Notes under the pieces: model-generated
What the model was told of the DNA's origin: nothing
Seen by the model: only the letters and a program-made list of their open reading frames with translations
Database searches by the model: none
Source of the DNA: Gordonia terrae
GTDB lineage: Bacteria; Actinomycetota; Actinomycetes; Mycobacteriales; Mycobacteriaceae
NCBI RefSeq assembly: GCF_001698225.1
Contig: NZ_CP016594.1
Span: 4,526,001-4,590,000, forward strand
Length of the DNA: 64,000 nucleotides
Reading direction: 5' to 3'
Position numbers and translations under genes: made by a program
In this document: positions 56,910 to 64,000 of the stretch, piece after piece
How positions within the stretch are numbered: position 1 is the first letter of the stretch
Layout of the letters: every line of letters begins with the position of its first letter

Positions 56910-57830
56910 TCAGCCGTAGGCGACGTCGACGGCGTATCGAGTGAACCCGAGGCGCTCGTAGGTGTGCAGCGCGGCGGTGTTGTCGCCCTCGACGTAGAGG
57001 TTGATCTCCGAGACTCCCGCGCGCGCAAGGTGATGCAGTCCGGCAAGCGTCAGCAGGCGGCCGAGCCCGCGCCCCTGAGCGGCGGGATCGACCCCGACGA
57101 TGTAGACCTCACCGAGATCGGCATCGTGCCGCTTGGTCCAGTGGAAGCCGAGGAGCCTGCCGGTGTCGTCATCGCCGGCACGGTCGACGGCGAGGAACAG
57201 ACCTTCCGGGTCGAACCAGTCGGCCTCGACCCGTTCGCGGATCTGCTCCGGCGACCAGCCGCCCTGCTCGGGATGCCAGTCGAAGGCGGCGTTGTTCACG
57301 CGCAGGATCTCGGCGTCGTCGGACGACCCGGCATAGGTCCGCAGCTCGACGGTCGGGTCGACGACCAGTTCGGGGAGTTCGTGACCTGCCCCCACCGGAC
57401 GGCGCAACTGCAGGAGCTCACGGCGCTTCGTCAGGCCCATCGATGCCGCGAGCGCCACCGCACCGGGCAGGTCGCCGTGCGCCCACACCCGCACGCCGGC
57501 CCCCGACTCGGGAACGGGTGCGGCACCGAACGCCGCATCGAGCAACCTCCGGCCGTGCCCCTCACGCCGATGCGCCGGGTCGACGACCGCCTCGATCATC
57601 GCAGGCTCACCGTCACGGCCCGGGACGATGACGGCGTAACCCGCTCCTGACCAGACATGGACGGTCGGCGACCCGTCGGGGGCGTCGATCGCCGTGACCG
57701 CACCTTCCGACAGCGGTGCGACGCCGTCGGCCGTGGTCGCGTCGCGGACCAGACGACGAGCGAAGTCCGCCACGTCGTCGGGCAGCGCGCCCTGATGGAT
57801 CTGGATGCGATCAGTTCCCGGCGCTTGCAC
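56910..57830 (-). CDS. mshD: Mycothiol synthase
   Basis: 306 residues from the GTG at 57830, with GAGGAG upstream, inside the end of the regulator gene. Two tandem GNAT domains: the first with [15 protein letters not shown] near 100, the second with [21 protein letters not shown] near 250, the acetyl-CoA-binding pattern. It acetylates Cys-GlcN-Ins, the last step of mycothiol synthesis, a thiol found only in actinobacteria. The gene order matches Rv0818-Rv0819. Confidence 0.95.
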   Translation of the reverse strand: MQAPGTDRIQIHQGALPDDVADFARRLVRDATTADGVAPLSEGAVTAIDAPDGSPTVHVWSGAGYAVIVPGRDGEPAMIEAVVDPAHRREGHGRRLLDAAFGAAPVPESGAGVRVWAHGDLPGAVALAASMGLTKRRELLQLRRPVGAGHELPELVVDPTVELRTYAGSSDDAEILRVNNAAFDWHPEQGGWSPEQIRERVEADWFDPEGLFLAVDRAGDDDTGRLLGFHWTKRHDADLGEVYIVGVDPAAQGRGLGRLLTLAGLHHLARAGVSEINLYVEGDNTAALHTYERLGFTRYAVDVAYG

Positions 57831-58623
57831 TGAACTCCTCGTCGAAGGGGTCGGAACCATCCAGGGCACCGTCGAAGTCGTCGGGGCCGGACCCGGCCGG
57901 TCCCGCAGGCTCGTCGTCGGACAGGTCGGTGTCCGCCGCCGCGGCCGCCCGACCGCGCGTCGGGCGTACTGCCTTGTACCCGACGTTGCGCACGGTGCCG
58001 ATCAGCGACTCGTGCTCGCTGCCCAGCTTGGCGCGGAGGCGCCGGACGTGCACGTCGACGGTGCGGGTGCCGCCGAAGAAGTCGTACCCCCAGACCTCCT
58101 GCAGCAGCTGAGCCCTGGTGAACACGCGACCGGCGTTCTGCGCCAGGTACTTCAGGAGTTCGAACTCCTTGTAGGTCAGGTCGAGCGGACGTCCGCGCAG
58201 GCGCGCGGTGTAGGTCCCCTCGTCGATGACGAGTTCACCCAGCGTGACCTTGCCCGAGGACTCCTCCGCAGCGACCCCGCGGGTACGCACCACGAGCAGG
58301 CGCAGCCGGGCGTCGAGCTCGGCCGGGCCGGTACCCGGCAGCAGGAATTCGTCGATGCCCCAGTCCGCGTTGACCGCGACCAGCCCACCCTCGGTCAGCA
58401 CCGCCGCGACCGGCACCGAGGAGCCGGTGCTGCCCAGCAGACGGCACAGTCCGCGAGCCGCCGCGAGATCGGCGCGCGCGTCGACCAGCGCGACATCGGC
58501 GTTGCCCGCCTCCATGAGTGACGACACCTCGGTCGGAGCGGTCCGTACCGTATGCGCGAGCAGCGACAGCGACGGCAAAACCGACTCCGGATTCGGGTCG
58601 GCCGTCAACAACAAGAGATCCAC
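57811..58623 (-). CDS. GlnR-type OmpR-family response regulator
   Basis: 270 residues from the GTG before [14 protein letters not shown] (GGAG six bases upstream). The receiver-like domain (1-115) keeps an Asp in ALVDARADL near 48. The winged-helix domain (about 125-220) has [53 protein letters not shown]. The Ala/Asp-rich C-terminal tail is acidic. It is an orphan, with no kinase adjacent, like mycobacterial GlnR (Rv0818), the nitrogen regulator. Overlaps mshD by 20 bases. Confidence 0.88.
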   Translation of the reverse strand: MDLLLLTADPNPESVLPSLSLLAHTVRTAPTEVSSLMEAGNADVALVDARADLAAARGLCRLLGSTGSSVPVAAVLTEGGLVAVNADWGIDEFLLPGTGPAELDARLRLLVVRTRGVAAEESSGKVTLGELVIDEGTYTARLRGRPLDLTYKEFELLKYLAQNAGRVFTRAQLLQEVWGYDFFGGTRTVDVHVRRLRAKLGSEHESLIGTVRNVGYKAVRPTRGRAAAAADTDLSDDEPAGPAGSGPDDFDGALDGSDPFDEEFSASAGN

Positions 58624-58835
58624 CCAGCACTCCGATCTCGTTCGTCCCCGTCCCGGACCATCCAGATCGCTCACCACGACGTGAACGCCACCCACACCTG
58701 CGCTCGGCGATTGTTTACGCCGCCTTACCAACGTGTGCGGGATAGGTGACAGAATAGCGCCACCGGGGCGGTTGGCTGTTAACAAGGCGACCTCGACCGC
58801 CGGATGACGACGACGGGGAGGGTGATCGGCCGAGC

Positions 58836-59693
58836 ATGCCGCGCATCCGGAAAGTGCTTGTCATCGGCGTTGTCGCCGCGCTCGCCGCAACGGGGGTCGC
58901 TGTCGGCGTCGACGTCGCGGCCGCGGTCCGCGGCGAACACCAGCTCTCCCGCGCCATCGCCCAATCCCCCCGCGTGACTGTCGATCCCGAGGTCACCATC
59001 GCCGGGTTCCCGTTCACCTCCCAGTCGTCCGCCGGCCACTTCGCGGGCGCCACCATCGCCGCACGGGGCGTCGAGCTGCCCGGCTGTGAGCCCGCCCGCG
59101 GCGTCTGCCGCGGCGAGTTGGGGGCCGCTCTCGGCCCGTTCGACGTCGCCGACGGCAGCGGTTTTACCGCGAGTGATGTTCTCCACACCAGCTCGATCTC
59201 GGCCTACACCCGCCTCGACGCCGTCACCCTGGCGCGGTATCTGCGCATCGTCGACCTCACCGTGAGCACGCCAGGGCCGGACGGCAAGGCCGGTGCGGGC
59301 GGCCCTCAGGACGGCACCGTCAGCCGCACCAGCGGCGTCGTGTTCACCGGCACCGTCGCGCTGCCGCCGGGCGACGGACTCGATCCCGCCGAGCCACCGT
59401 CGGCGTCGGCCTACGACGGACCGAAGGTGCGCGTGAGCGTGTCCGTCGACCTCGGCGTGGTCGACGGCGCACTGGACATCCGGGCCACCGGCTTCTACAC
59501 CGGCCCCGAACGCCACGTCGACGCCGAGATCGCGCCCGACATGCGCGCCGCGGTTCTCGACCGGTTCAGCATGACGCTCCCCCGACTGCCCATGGCCTGG
59601 GACGTCGCGGCCGAGCGCGCGGAGAGTTTCGGCGGGGACGTCCAGCTGGTCGGCGATTCCGGCCCGGCCGCGGTCCGACCCGACCGCTTCTGA
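58836..59693 (+). CDS. LmeA-like DUF2993 protein
   Basis: 285 residues. N-terminal membrane anchor or signal ([22 protein letters not shown]), then the DUF2993 body: [29 protein letters not shown], and [23 protein letters not shown] near the C-terminus. Mycobacterial LmeA (Rv0817c) supports lipomannan elongation in the periplasm. Divergent from the GlnR-type gene, as in mycobacteria. Confidence 0.85.
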   Translation: MPRIRKVLVIGVVAALAATGVAVGVDVAAAVRGEHQLSRAIAQSPRVTVDPEVTIAGFPFTSQSSAGHFAGATIAARGVELPGCEPARGVCRGELGAALGPFDVADGSGFTASDVLHTSSISAYTRLDAVTLARYLRIVDLTVSTPGPDGKAGAGGPQDGTVSRTSGVVFTGTVALPPGDGLDPAEPPSASAYDGPKVRVSVSVDLGVVDGALDIRATGFYTGPERHVDAEIAPDMRAAVLDRFSMTLPRLPMAWDVAAERAESFGGDVQLVGDSGPAAVRPDRF

Positions 59694-59763
59694 GGGTCAC
59701 CCGAACAGACTCTGAGCAGTTCAGACAGTTGTCGTGGATGCGGGCGCCAAACGACCCCGGCCG

Positions 59764-59793
59764 TTGGGGGCCCGATCGACTCTGTTGTACCCT
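59764..59793 (+). promoter_or_regulatory. Promoter of the leaderless cysteine-leader ORF
   Basis: TTGGGG (59764-59769), 18 bases, TACCCT (59788-59793), then seven bases to the ATG at 59801. This places the transcription start at the A of the ATG, as for leaderless mycobacterial mRNAs. Confidence 0.6.
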
Positions 59794-59800
59794 CGTGGGC

Positions 59801-59890
59801 ATGCAGCAGCGCCGTGAGTATCTGCTCACACGACGCCGGGCGATCGACTTCTGTCGTGTCGCCGACTGTTGTTGTCGCACTCGCCGTTGA
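59801..59890 (+). CDS. Polycysteine leader peptide, cysteine-responsive attenuator
   Basis: 29 codons: basic peptide ending VADCCCRTRR, with Cys at 18 and three consecutive Cys at 23-25. It precedes the thiosulfate sulfurtransferase gene by 216 bases. Mycobacteria carry leaderless polycysteine ORFs at this locus that attenuate the downstream operon in response to cysteine; the promoter spacing here fits leaderless translation. When Cys-tRNA is short, ribosomes stall at the Cys run and change the downstream RNA fold. Confidence 0.85.
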   Translation: MQQRREYLLTRRRAIDFCRVADCCCRTRR

Positions 59891-59937
59891 CGGTGTGACC
59901 ACCCGCGCTGCGTTGGCAGCCGGTCGCCCACACCGTC
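59889..59937 (+). promoter_or_regulatory. Attenuator hairpin after the Cys leader
   Basis: GACGGTGTG (59889-59897) pairs with CACACCGTC (59929-59937), loop 31 bases. It begins at the leader stop codon, about 25 bases beyond the Cys codons, where a stalled ribosome would interfere. No T-run follows, so it may act on translation or Rho access rather than as an intrinsic terminator. Confidence 0.55.
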
Positions 59938-60106
59938 GATGAGTACGGGGGCGTCTCCACCGAGGTATCGATTCCTCGATTCCGTGCGCCGTCACCCGCG
60001 CTCATCATCTCCGCCGAGAACGCGGGAATCCTTCTCGCGTCTCACTGTTCTCCACCTCCACCATCTGATCGACGACCATCACAAATGCACCGGAAAGGAC
60101 ACCGCC

Positions 60107-60946
60107 ATGGCACGTTCCGACGTCCTGGTCAGCACCGAATGGGCTGAGCAGAACCTCAATGCCGACAAGACCGTCTTCGTCGAGGTCGACGAGGACACCT
60201 CGGCCTACGACGGCGGGCACATCGCCGGCGCCGTCAAGCTCGACTGGAAGACCGACCTGCAGGATCCGGTCCGCCGTGACTTCGTCGACGCCGAGCAGTT
60301 CGGCGCCCTGCTGTCCGAGCGCGGCATCGCCAACGACGACACCGTGATCCTCTACGGCGGCAACAACAACTGGTTCGCCGCCTACGCGTACTGGTACTTC
60401 AAGCTGTACGGCCACAACGACGTCAAGCTCCTCGACGGTGGCCGCAAGAAGTGGGAACTCGACGGCCGTCCGCTGTCGTCCGACTCCGTCAGCCGTCCGG
60501 CCACGACCTACAAGGCCGGCGAGCCCGACCTGAGCATCCGCGCGTTCCGCGACGAGGTCGTCGACGCCATCAACGTCAAGAACCTGGTCGACGTGCGCAG
60601 CCCCGACGAGTTCTCGGGCAAGATCCTGGCGCCGGCTCACCTGCCGCAGGAGCAGAGCCAACGTCCCGGCCACATCCCCGGCGCCATCAGCGTGCCGTGG
60701 AGCAAGGCTGCCAACGAGGACGGCACCTTCAAGTCGGACGAGGAACTCGCCGAGCTCTACGGTGAGGCCGGCCTCGACGGCTCGAAGGACACCATCGCCT
60801 ACTGCCGCATCGGCGAGCGCTCGAGCCACACCTGGTTCGTCCTCAAGGAACTGCTCGGTCACCAGAACGTCAAGAACTACGACGGCAGCTGGACCGAATA
60901 CGGCTCGCTGATCGGCGTCCCGATCGAACTCGGAGAAGGAAAGTAA
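60107..60946 (+). CDS. Thiosulfate sulfurtransferase (rhodanese)
   Basis: 279 residues from MARSDVLVSTEWAE, with AAAGGA upstream; an in-frame ATG at 59939 would add 56 unlikely residues. Two rhodanese domains: N-terminal (about 5-135, inactive, IAGAVKLDWKTDLQDPV) and C-terminal (150-275) with the catalytic Cys233 in YCRIGERSSHTW. Corresponds to CysA2/CysA3 (Rv0815c). Likely in sulfur transfer linked to cysteine supply, consistent with the upstream cysteine attenuator. Confidence 0.94.
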   Translation: MARSDVLVSTEWAEQNLNADKTVFVEVDEDTSAYDGGHIAGAVKLDWKTDLQDPVRRDFVDAEQFGALLSERGIANDDTVILYGGNNNWFAAYAYWYFKLYGHNDVKLLDGGRKKWELDGRPLSSDSVSRPATTYKAGEPDLSIRAFRDEVVDAINVKNLVDVRSPDEFSGKILAPAHLPQEQSQRPGHIPGAISVPWSKAANEDGTFKSDEELAELYGEAGLDGSKDTIAYCRIGERSSHTWFVLKELLGHQNVKNYDGSWTEYGSLIGVPIELGEGK

Positions 60947-60951
60947 GAGAT

Positions 60952-61257
60952 ATGTGTGCTGCACCCAAGCAGGGACAGAAGCTGCCCGCGGGCGTCGACG
61001 TCGAGAAGGAGGTCGTCCTGACCGGACAGGTCACCGACGGCTCGGGTTCGCCCGTCGCCGGCGCCTTCGTGCGTCTGCTCGACTCCACCGGTGAGTTCAC
61101 CGCCGAGGTCGTGGCCTCGCCCACCGGCGACTTCCGTTTCTTCGCCGCCCCCGGCACCTGGACGCTGCGCGCCCTGTCCGCCGTCGGCAACGGCGACGTG
61201 ACGATCAGCCCCGAGGGCCCCGGCATCCACGAGAAGGACATCACCGTCTCGAAGTGA
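60952..61257 (+). CDS. sseC: DUF1416 protein (SseC-like)
   Basis: 101 residues, five bases after the sulfurtransferase. Begins MCAAPKQGQKLP, with a Cys at position 2; the rest is a beta-sandwich-like domain (VTDGSGSPVAGAFVRLLDSTGEFTAEV). It always travels with the CysA-type sulfurtransferase in mycobacteria (Rv0814c), suggesting a shared role in sulfur metabolism; its exact function is not known. Confidence 0.92.
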   Translation: MCAAPKQGQKLPAGVDVEKEVVLTGQVTDGSGSPVAGAFVRLLDSTGEFTAEVVASPTGDFRFFAAPGTWTLRALSAVGNGDVTISPEGPGIHEKDITVSK

Positions 61258-61389
61258 CGCCGGAGACATCGTCTCCATAGTGACGGCCAGTTCGTCCCCG
61301 GCAGCCCGGTCACCGCATCCGCGGTGACCGGGCTGTCTCGTTCCGGCCCCGCGAAACGTCCGGGCCGGGCCGGGGTTAGAATTTCCCTC

Positions 61390-61488
61390 GTGGTCCTCTT
61401 CTTCGAAATCCTGCTGATCCTGGCCGCCGTGCTGATCACCTGGTTCGGTGTCTACACCCTGTACCGCCTGGTGACCGACGAGTCGTGA
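61390..61488 (+). CDS. Tiny single-pass membrane protein
   Basis: 32 residues, GTG start: almost entirely one helix ([26 protein letters not shown]) with a short polar tail VTDES. Its TGA overlaps the GTG of the next gene (GTGA), which supports real, coupled translation. Function unknown. Confidence 0.65.
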   Translation: MVLFFEILLILAAVLITWFGVYTLYRLVTDES

Positions 61489-62195
61489 CGTCCCCACCCG
61501 GCGGCACCACGGCCGACGGCCCATCCGCCCCGGAGCCGTCCGGCGACGGGTCGACAGATGCCGTCTCCGAATCCCGCCGGTCCGGTGACGAGGCGATCAA
61601 TCAGGCCGAGGCCCGGGCCGTGGAGTCCGGCAGCCGTGAACGCAACGTCCCCACGTGGGACGATCTGCCGCTTCCCGCCGACACCGCCAATCTCCGTCTC
61701 GGGGCCGATCTGCATCCGGGCCTGCTCGCACTCCTGCCGCTCGTCGGTGTGTGGCGTGGCGACGGCGAGGGGCACGATCCCGAGACCGACACCGACTATC
61801 ACTTCGCGCAGCAGGTCGTGGTCTCGCACGACGGTCAGAACTTCCTCGCCTGGGAGTCCCGCTCGTGGGTGATCGACGAGGACGCCGCCTACCAACGGCC
61901 CGACCTCCGCGAATCCGGATTCTGGCGGATCGGTGAGGACGACACCATCGAACTGCTGCTCGCCCACGCCGAGGGTTCCGTCGAACTCTTCTACGGCACC
62001 CCGCTGAACCAGACCACCTGGGAACTCGCCACCGACGTCGTCATCAAGGCCGAGTCGGGCCGGCGCACCGGCGGTGCCAAACGTCTGTACGGCCTCGTCG
62101 CCGACGGCGACCTCGCCTACGTCGAGGAGCGCGTCGACGCCGACGGGGATCTCACACCCCGGCTGTCCGCCAAGCTCCGCCGACACGTCGGCTGA
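61485..62195 (+). CDS. FABP-like / nitrobindin-family protein
   Basis: 236 residues. A disordered, acidic N-terminal 50 is followed by a ten-stranded beta-barrel domain: [20 protein letters not shown] (G-x-W-x-G-x-G nitrobindin signature), [24 protein letters not shown] and [18 protein letters not shown]. The family binds fatty-acid-like ligands or heme; M. tuberculosis Rv0813c is the positional equivalent. The proximal heme His seen in true nitrobindins is not certain here. Confidence 0.88.
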   Translation: MTSPPGGTTADGPSAPEPSGDGSTDAVSESRRSGDEAINQAEARAVESGSRERNVPTWDDLPLPADTANLRLGADLHPGLLALLPLVGVWRGDGEGHDPETDTDYHFAQQVVVSHDGQNFLAWESRSWVIDEDAAYQRPDLRESGFWRIGEDDTIELLLAHAEGSVELFYGTPLNQTTWELATDVVIKAESGRRTGGAKRLYGLVADGDLAYVEERVDADGDLTPRLSAKLRRHVG

Positions 62196-63244
62196 TCCAC
62201 CTCATCGACGCTCCCGGCGGCACGCACAGTCGTACCGCTCGCCACGCTCCCGGCGCCACGCACACTCTCCACGCTTATGGCGGCACGCACACTCGCCCCG
62301 CTCCGGCGGCGCGGCCCCCTGCTCCCTGAGGTGCGAGCGAAGCGAGCCTCGGAGGGTCGCCGATCCGAGAACGCCATGTAGAGATACCGTTTCGGCAGTG
62401 CGCTGTAGACGGGCGATCCGAGCATGACGACGACGGACCCGTACGCGGTTGCCTCACCCGGGCGCCCCGCCCACCCGGGATGTACCGTTCCCGACCGCGA
62501 CATGTACGGTCCGTGCCCCGCCGTGCCGCCGATGCGGCGTCCGACCACCGAGAACACCTCGGCGCGCGCGGAATGCGGGGACAGGTCGAAACCGACGCGG
62601 CCTCCCGGCGGGCACTCGACGAAGGTGAGGTCGGCACCGGATCGATGCACCACACCGATCCAGTCGCGGCCGGAGTTGCGCACGAGGAACGTCGAACCGC
62701 CCGTCCGGTACTGATACGAGATGCCCGCCGCCGCGGCGTCGAGAATCTGTCGGCCCGAGACACCGCCGTTCCACTCCGGACTCCACGGAGTGAGGTACAG
62801 GTGGTCGAGGAACTCGTGCCGAGTGGGGATCGGCAGCGTCACCGGCATCACCCGTCCGTCTCGCACCCACACCGCGCCGTACAGGACCGGCCGGCCGTCG
62901 GCGGTGCGCGGCGCCTGGACGTAGGTGAGCGAATCACCCTCCGGCAGAGGGACTTCCGAACCGGGGACCAGAATGTCGAGGTATGTGCGGCCGTCCGCGA
63001 GCAGGACCACGACGGCCGCATCGCGCTCGCCACGGTTGCCGATGGTGACGCGGTCACCGAAGTCGCCGGACCTGTCCCTGGCGTGGAACAACCCGGCGGC
63101 GTGCGGATCGGCGAACTCGAAGCGGGGCGCCACCGCCGTTCCGAAGTCCGGATCGCCCGGACCCCAGTACCGTTCGCCCACCCCGGGTTGATGGCGACCG
63201 GGGTTCGCCTCTCCGACCACCGTGGCGATATTCGTAGCCACCAT
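62117..63244 (-). CDS. Protein of unknown function with repeat-derived C-terminus
   Basis: 375 residues from the ATG before [15 protein letters not shown], with GGAGAAGG upstream. Residues about 1-290 look like a folded beta-rich soluble protein ([61 protein letters not shown]). The last 85 residues are Arg/Ser/Gly-rich, encoded by the repeats at 62210-62360, and run 79 bases into the convergent FABP-like gene. The ancestral stop was probably lost when repeats arrived. I do not recognise the family. Confidence 0.65.
   Translation of the reverse strand: MVATNIATVVGEANPGRHQPGVGERYWGPGDPDFGTAVAPRFEFADPHAAGLFHARDRSGDFGDRVTIGNRGERDAAVVVLLADGRTYLDILVPGSEVPLPEGDSLTYVQAPRTADGRPVLYGAVWVRDGRVMPVTLPIPTRHEFLDHLYLTPWSPEWNGGVSGRQILDAAAAGISYQYRTGGSTFLVRNSGRDWIGVVHRSGADLTFVECPPGGRVGFDLSPHSARAEVFSVVGRRIGGTAGHGPYMSRSGTVHPGWAGRPGEATAYGSVVVMLGSPVYSALPKRYLYMAFSDRRPSEARFARTSGSRGPRRRSGASVRAAISVESVRGAGSVASGTTVRAAGSVDEVDQPTCRRSLADSRGVRSPSASTRSST
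62210..62305. repeat. Short imperfect tandem repeats
   Basis: Roughly 25-30-base units with the core CGCTCCCGGCGGCACGCACA, then CGCTCCCGGCGCCACGCACA, CGCTTATGGCGGCACGCACA and CGCTCCGGCGGCGCGG. Confidence 0.75.
62318..62360. repeat. Dispersed GC-rich repeat copy
   Basis: GCTCCCTGAGGTGCGAGCGA then AGCGAGCCTCGGAGGG, the inverse orientation of the copy at 35684. It lies inside the 3' end of the unknown minus-strand gene. Confidence 0.7.
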
Positions 63245-63378
63245 CGCACCTTCTCCTCTCGGCACCCCGACGGGCGCCGTGGACTCGCTGTGTTCTCATT
63301 CCAGCGCTTCCACGCCCCGGTCTCGCGAGTACTGCGCTACGCGAATCACCACGCTGGTCACCGGCAACCGCATCCTGT

Positions 63379-64000
63379 CTACCTGCGCCCGGAGCGCGCT
63401 CCCACGGAGCCGGGTCGCAGATCGAGTCGACGCAGCAGCTGCGCGTTCAGCGCCACCACCACCGTCGACGCGGACATCAGGATGGCGCCGACGCTCATCG
63501 GGAGGACGACACCGATCGGCGCCAGGATGCCGGCGGCCAGCGGTACCGAGACGAGGTTGTAACCCGCTGCCCACCAGAGGTTCTGCGCCATCTTCCGGTA
63601 GCTCGCGCGCGACAGCTCGATGACCGACAGGACCGATCGCGGATCGGACGAGGCGAGGATGACCCCGGCCGAACCGATAGCCACGTCGGTCCCGGCGCCG
63701 ATGGCGATGCCGACGTCGGCCTGCGCGAGGGCGGGCGCGTCGTTGACCCCGTCGCCGACCATCGCCACGCGATGTCCCTCGCGCTGGAGTTCGGCGACAG
63801 TGGCCGCCTTGTCCTCGGGCCGGACCCCGGCGTAGACGCGATCGATGTCGAGCCGGCCGGCGACGTCGTCGGCCACGGCCTGCGCGTCGCCGGTGATCAT
63901 CACGACCTGCACACCGAGGGCATGGAGTTCGTCCACGGCCGCACGCGACTCCGGACGGACCTCGTCGGCGAGCCGGATCGCCCCTGCGACACGCTCGTCG
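63379..64000 (-). CDS. Heavy-metal P-type ATPase, C-terminal part (5'-truncated by window edge)
   Basis: About 207 C-terminal residues; the gene begins beyond 64000. The P/N-domain end has [16 protein letters not shown] and the hinge [29 protein letters not shown], then the last membrane helices [23 protein letters not shown] and [31 protein letters not shown]. The pattern is of P1B copper/silver-type pumps (YN in helix 7 and MSxxS in helix 8). The CPC motif and metal-binding domains are outside the window. Confidence 0.93.
   Translation of the reverse strand, partial: DERVAGAIRLADEVRPESRAAVDELHALGVQVVMITGDAQAVADDVAGRLDIDRVYAGVRPEDKAATVAELQREGHRVAMVGDGVNDAPALAQADVGIAIGAGTDVAIGSAGVILASSDPRSVLSVIELSRASYRKMAQNLWWAAGYNLVSVPLAAGILAPIGVVLPMSVGAILMSASTVVVALNAQLLRRLDLRPGSVGARSGRR

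Noticed and set aside
59939..60106. N-terminal extension of the sulfurtransferase from ATG 59939
   Set aside because: Adds 56 low-complexity residues over the attenuator leader; family proteins begin at MARSDVLV.

Overview
The window is about 67% GC, densely coded, and carries gene families typical of mycolic-acid actinobacteria: mycothiol synthase, acyl-ACP desaturase, wax ester synthase/DGAT, LytR-CpsA-Psr ligase, LmeA-like lipoprotein-family protein and polycysteine attenuator ORF. The right half keeps the gene order of the Mycobacterium tuberculosis Rv0813c-Rv0824c neighbourhood (FABP-like, SseC, CysA/SseA, LmeA, GlnR-type regulator, MshD, Pst, PhoU, LCP, Dus, DesA). A Gordonia-like or related member of the Mycobacteriales fits best; I cannot name the species from sequence alone.

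Layout. (1) 1-15506, minus strand: one uninterrupted nonribosomal peptide synthetase reading frame of at least 5168 codons running off the left edge, order C-A-T-E-C-A-T-C-A-T-C-A-T-C, behind an unusually AT-rich 550-bp leader. (2) 16060-18833: a DUF4188 protein, divergent TetR with a palindromic operator candidate, a MarR, and an AbiEi/DUF559-type gene bracketed by two 48-bp palindromic repeats. (3) 18830-22506: valine-degradation operon mmsA-acyl-CoA dehydrogenase-mmsB. (4) 22605-27879: flavodoxin with an IdeR-like iron box, DMT transporter, small protein, SixA-like phosphatase, and two different NAD synthetases side by side. (5) 27939-29298: intact IS110-family element with a likely bridge-RNA region. 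(6) 29346-39420: wax ester synthase, Ser/Thr kinase plus a kinase-free paralogue of its ectodomain, SnoaL-like protein, desaturase, Dus with a missing standard start codon beside a 36-bp tandem repeat, and LCP protein. (7) 39527-44538: PhoU convergent with pstSCAB.

(8) 44734-56906: an accessory island that breaks the mycobacterial gene order. It holds a condensation-fold acyltransferase, three family 2 glycosyltransferases, a GH16 lipoprotein, a large polytopic membrane protein, a flippase and an A-T-TE enzyme whose adenylation domain lacks the amino-acid-binding Asp. All three of its transcription units have IdeR-like iron boxes upstream. My reading is an iron-starvation-induced pathway that makes, exports and acyl-decorates a surface glycan or glycolipid; this is the best candidate for an undescribed system.

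(9) 56910-64000: mshD, GlnR-type regulator, LmeA, a leaderless 29-codon ORF with three consecutive Cys codons upstream of the thiosulfate sulfurtransferase operon (a cysteine attenuator), FABP/nitrobindin-like protein, an unknown protein whose 3' end runs into repeats, and the C-terminal part of a heavy-metal P-type ATPase cut by the right edge.

Several intergenic regions hold related GC-rich repeats built around a CCCTGAGG/CCTCAGGG core with GAGCG/CGCTC palindromes. No tRNA, rRNA or CRISPR array was seen.
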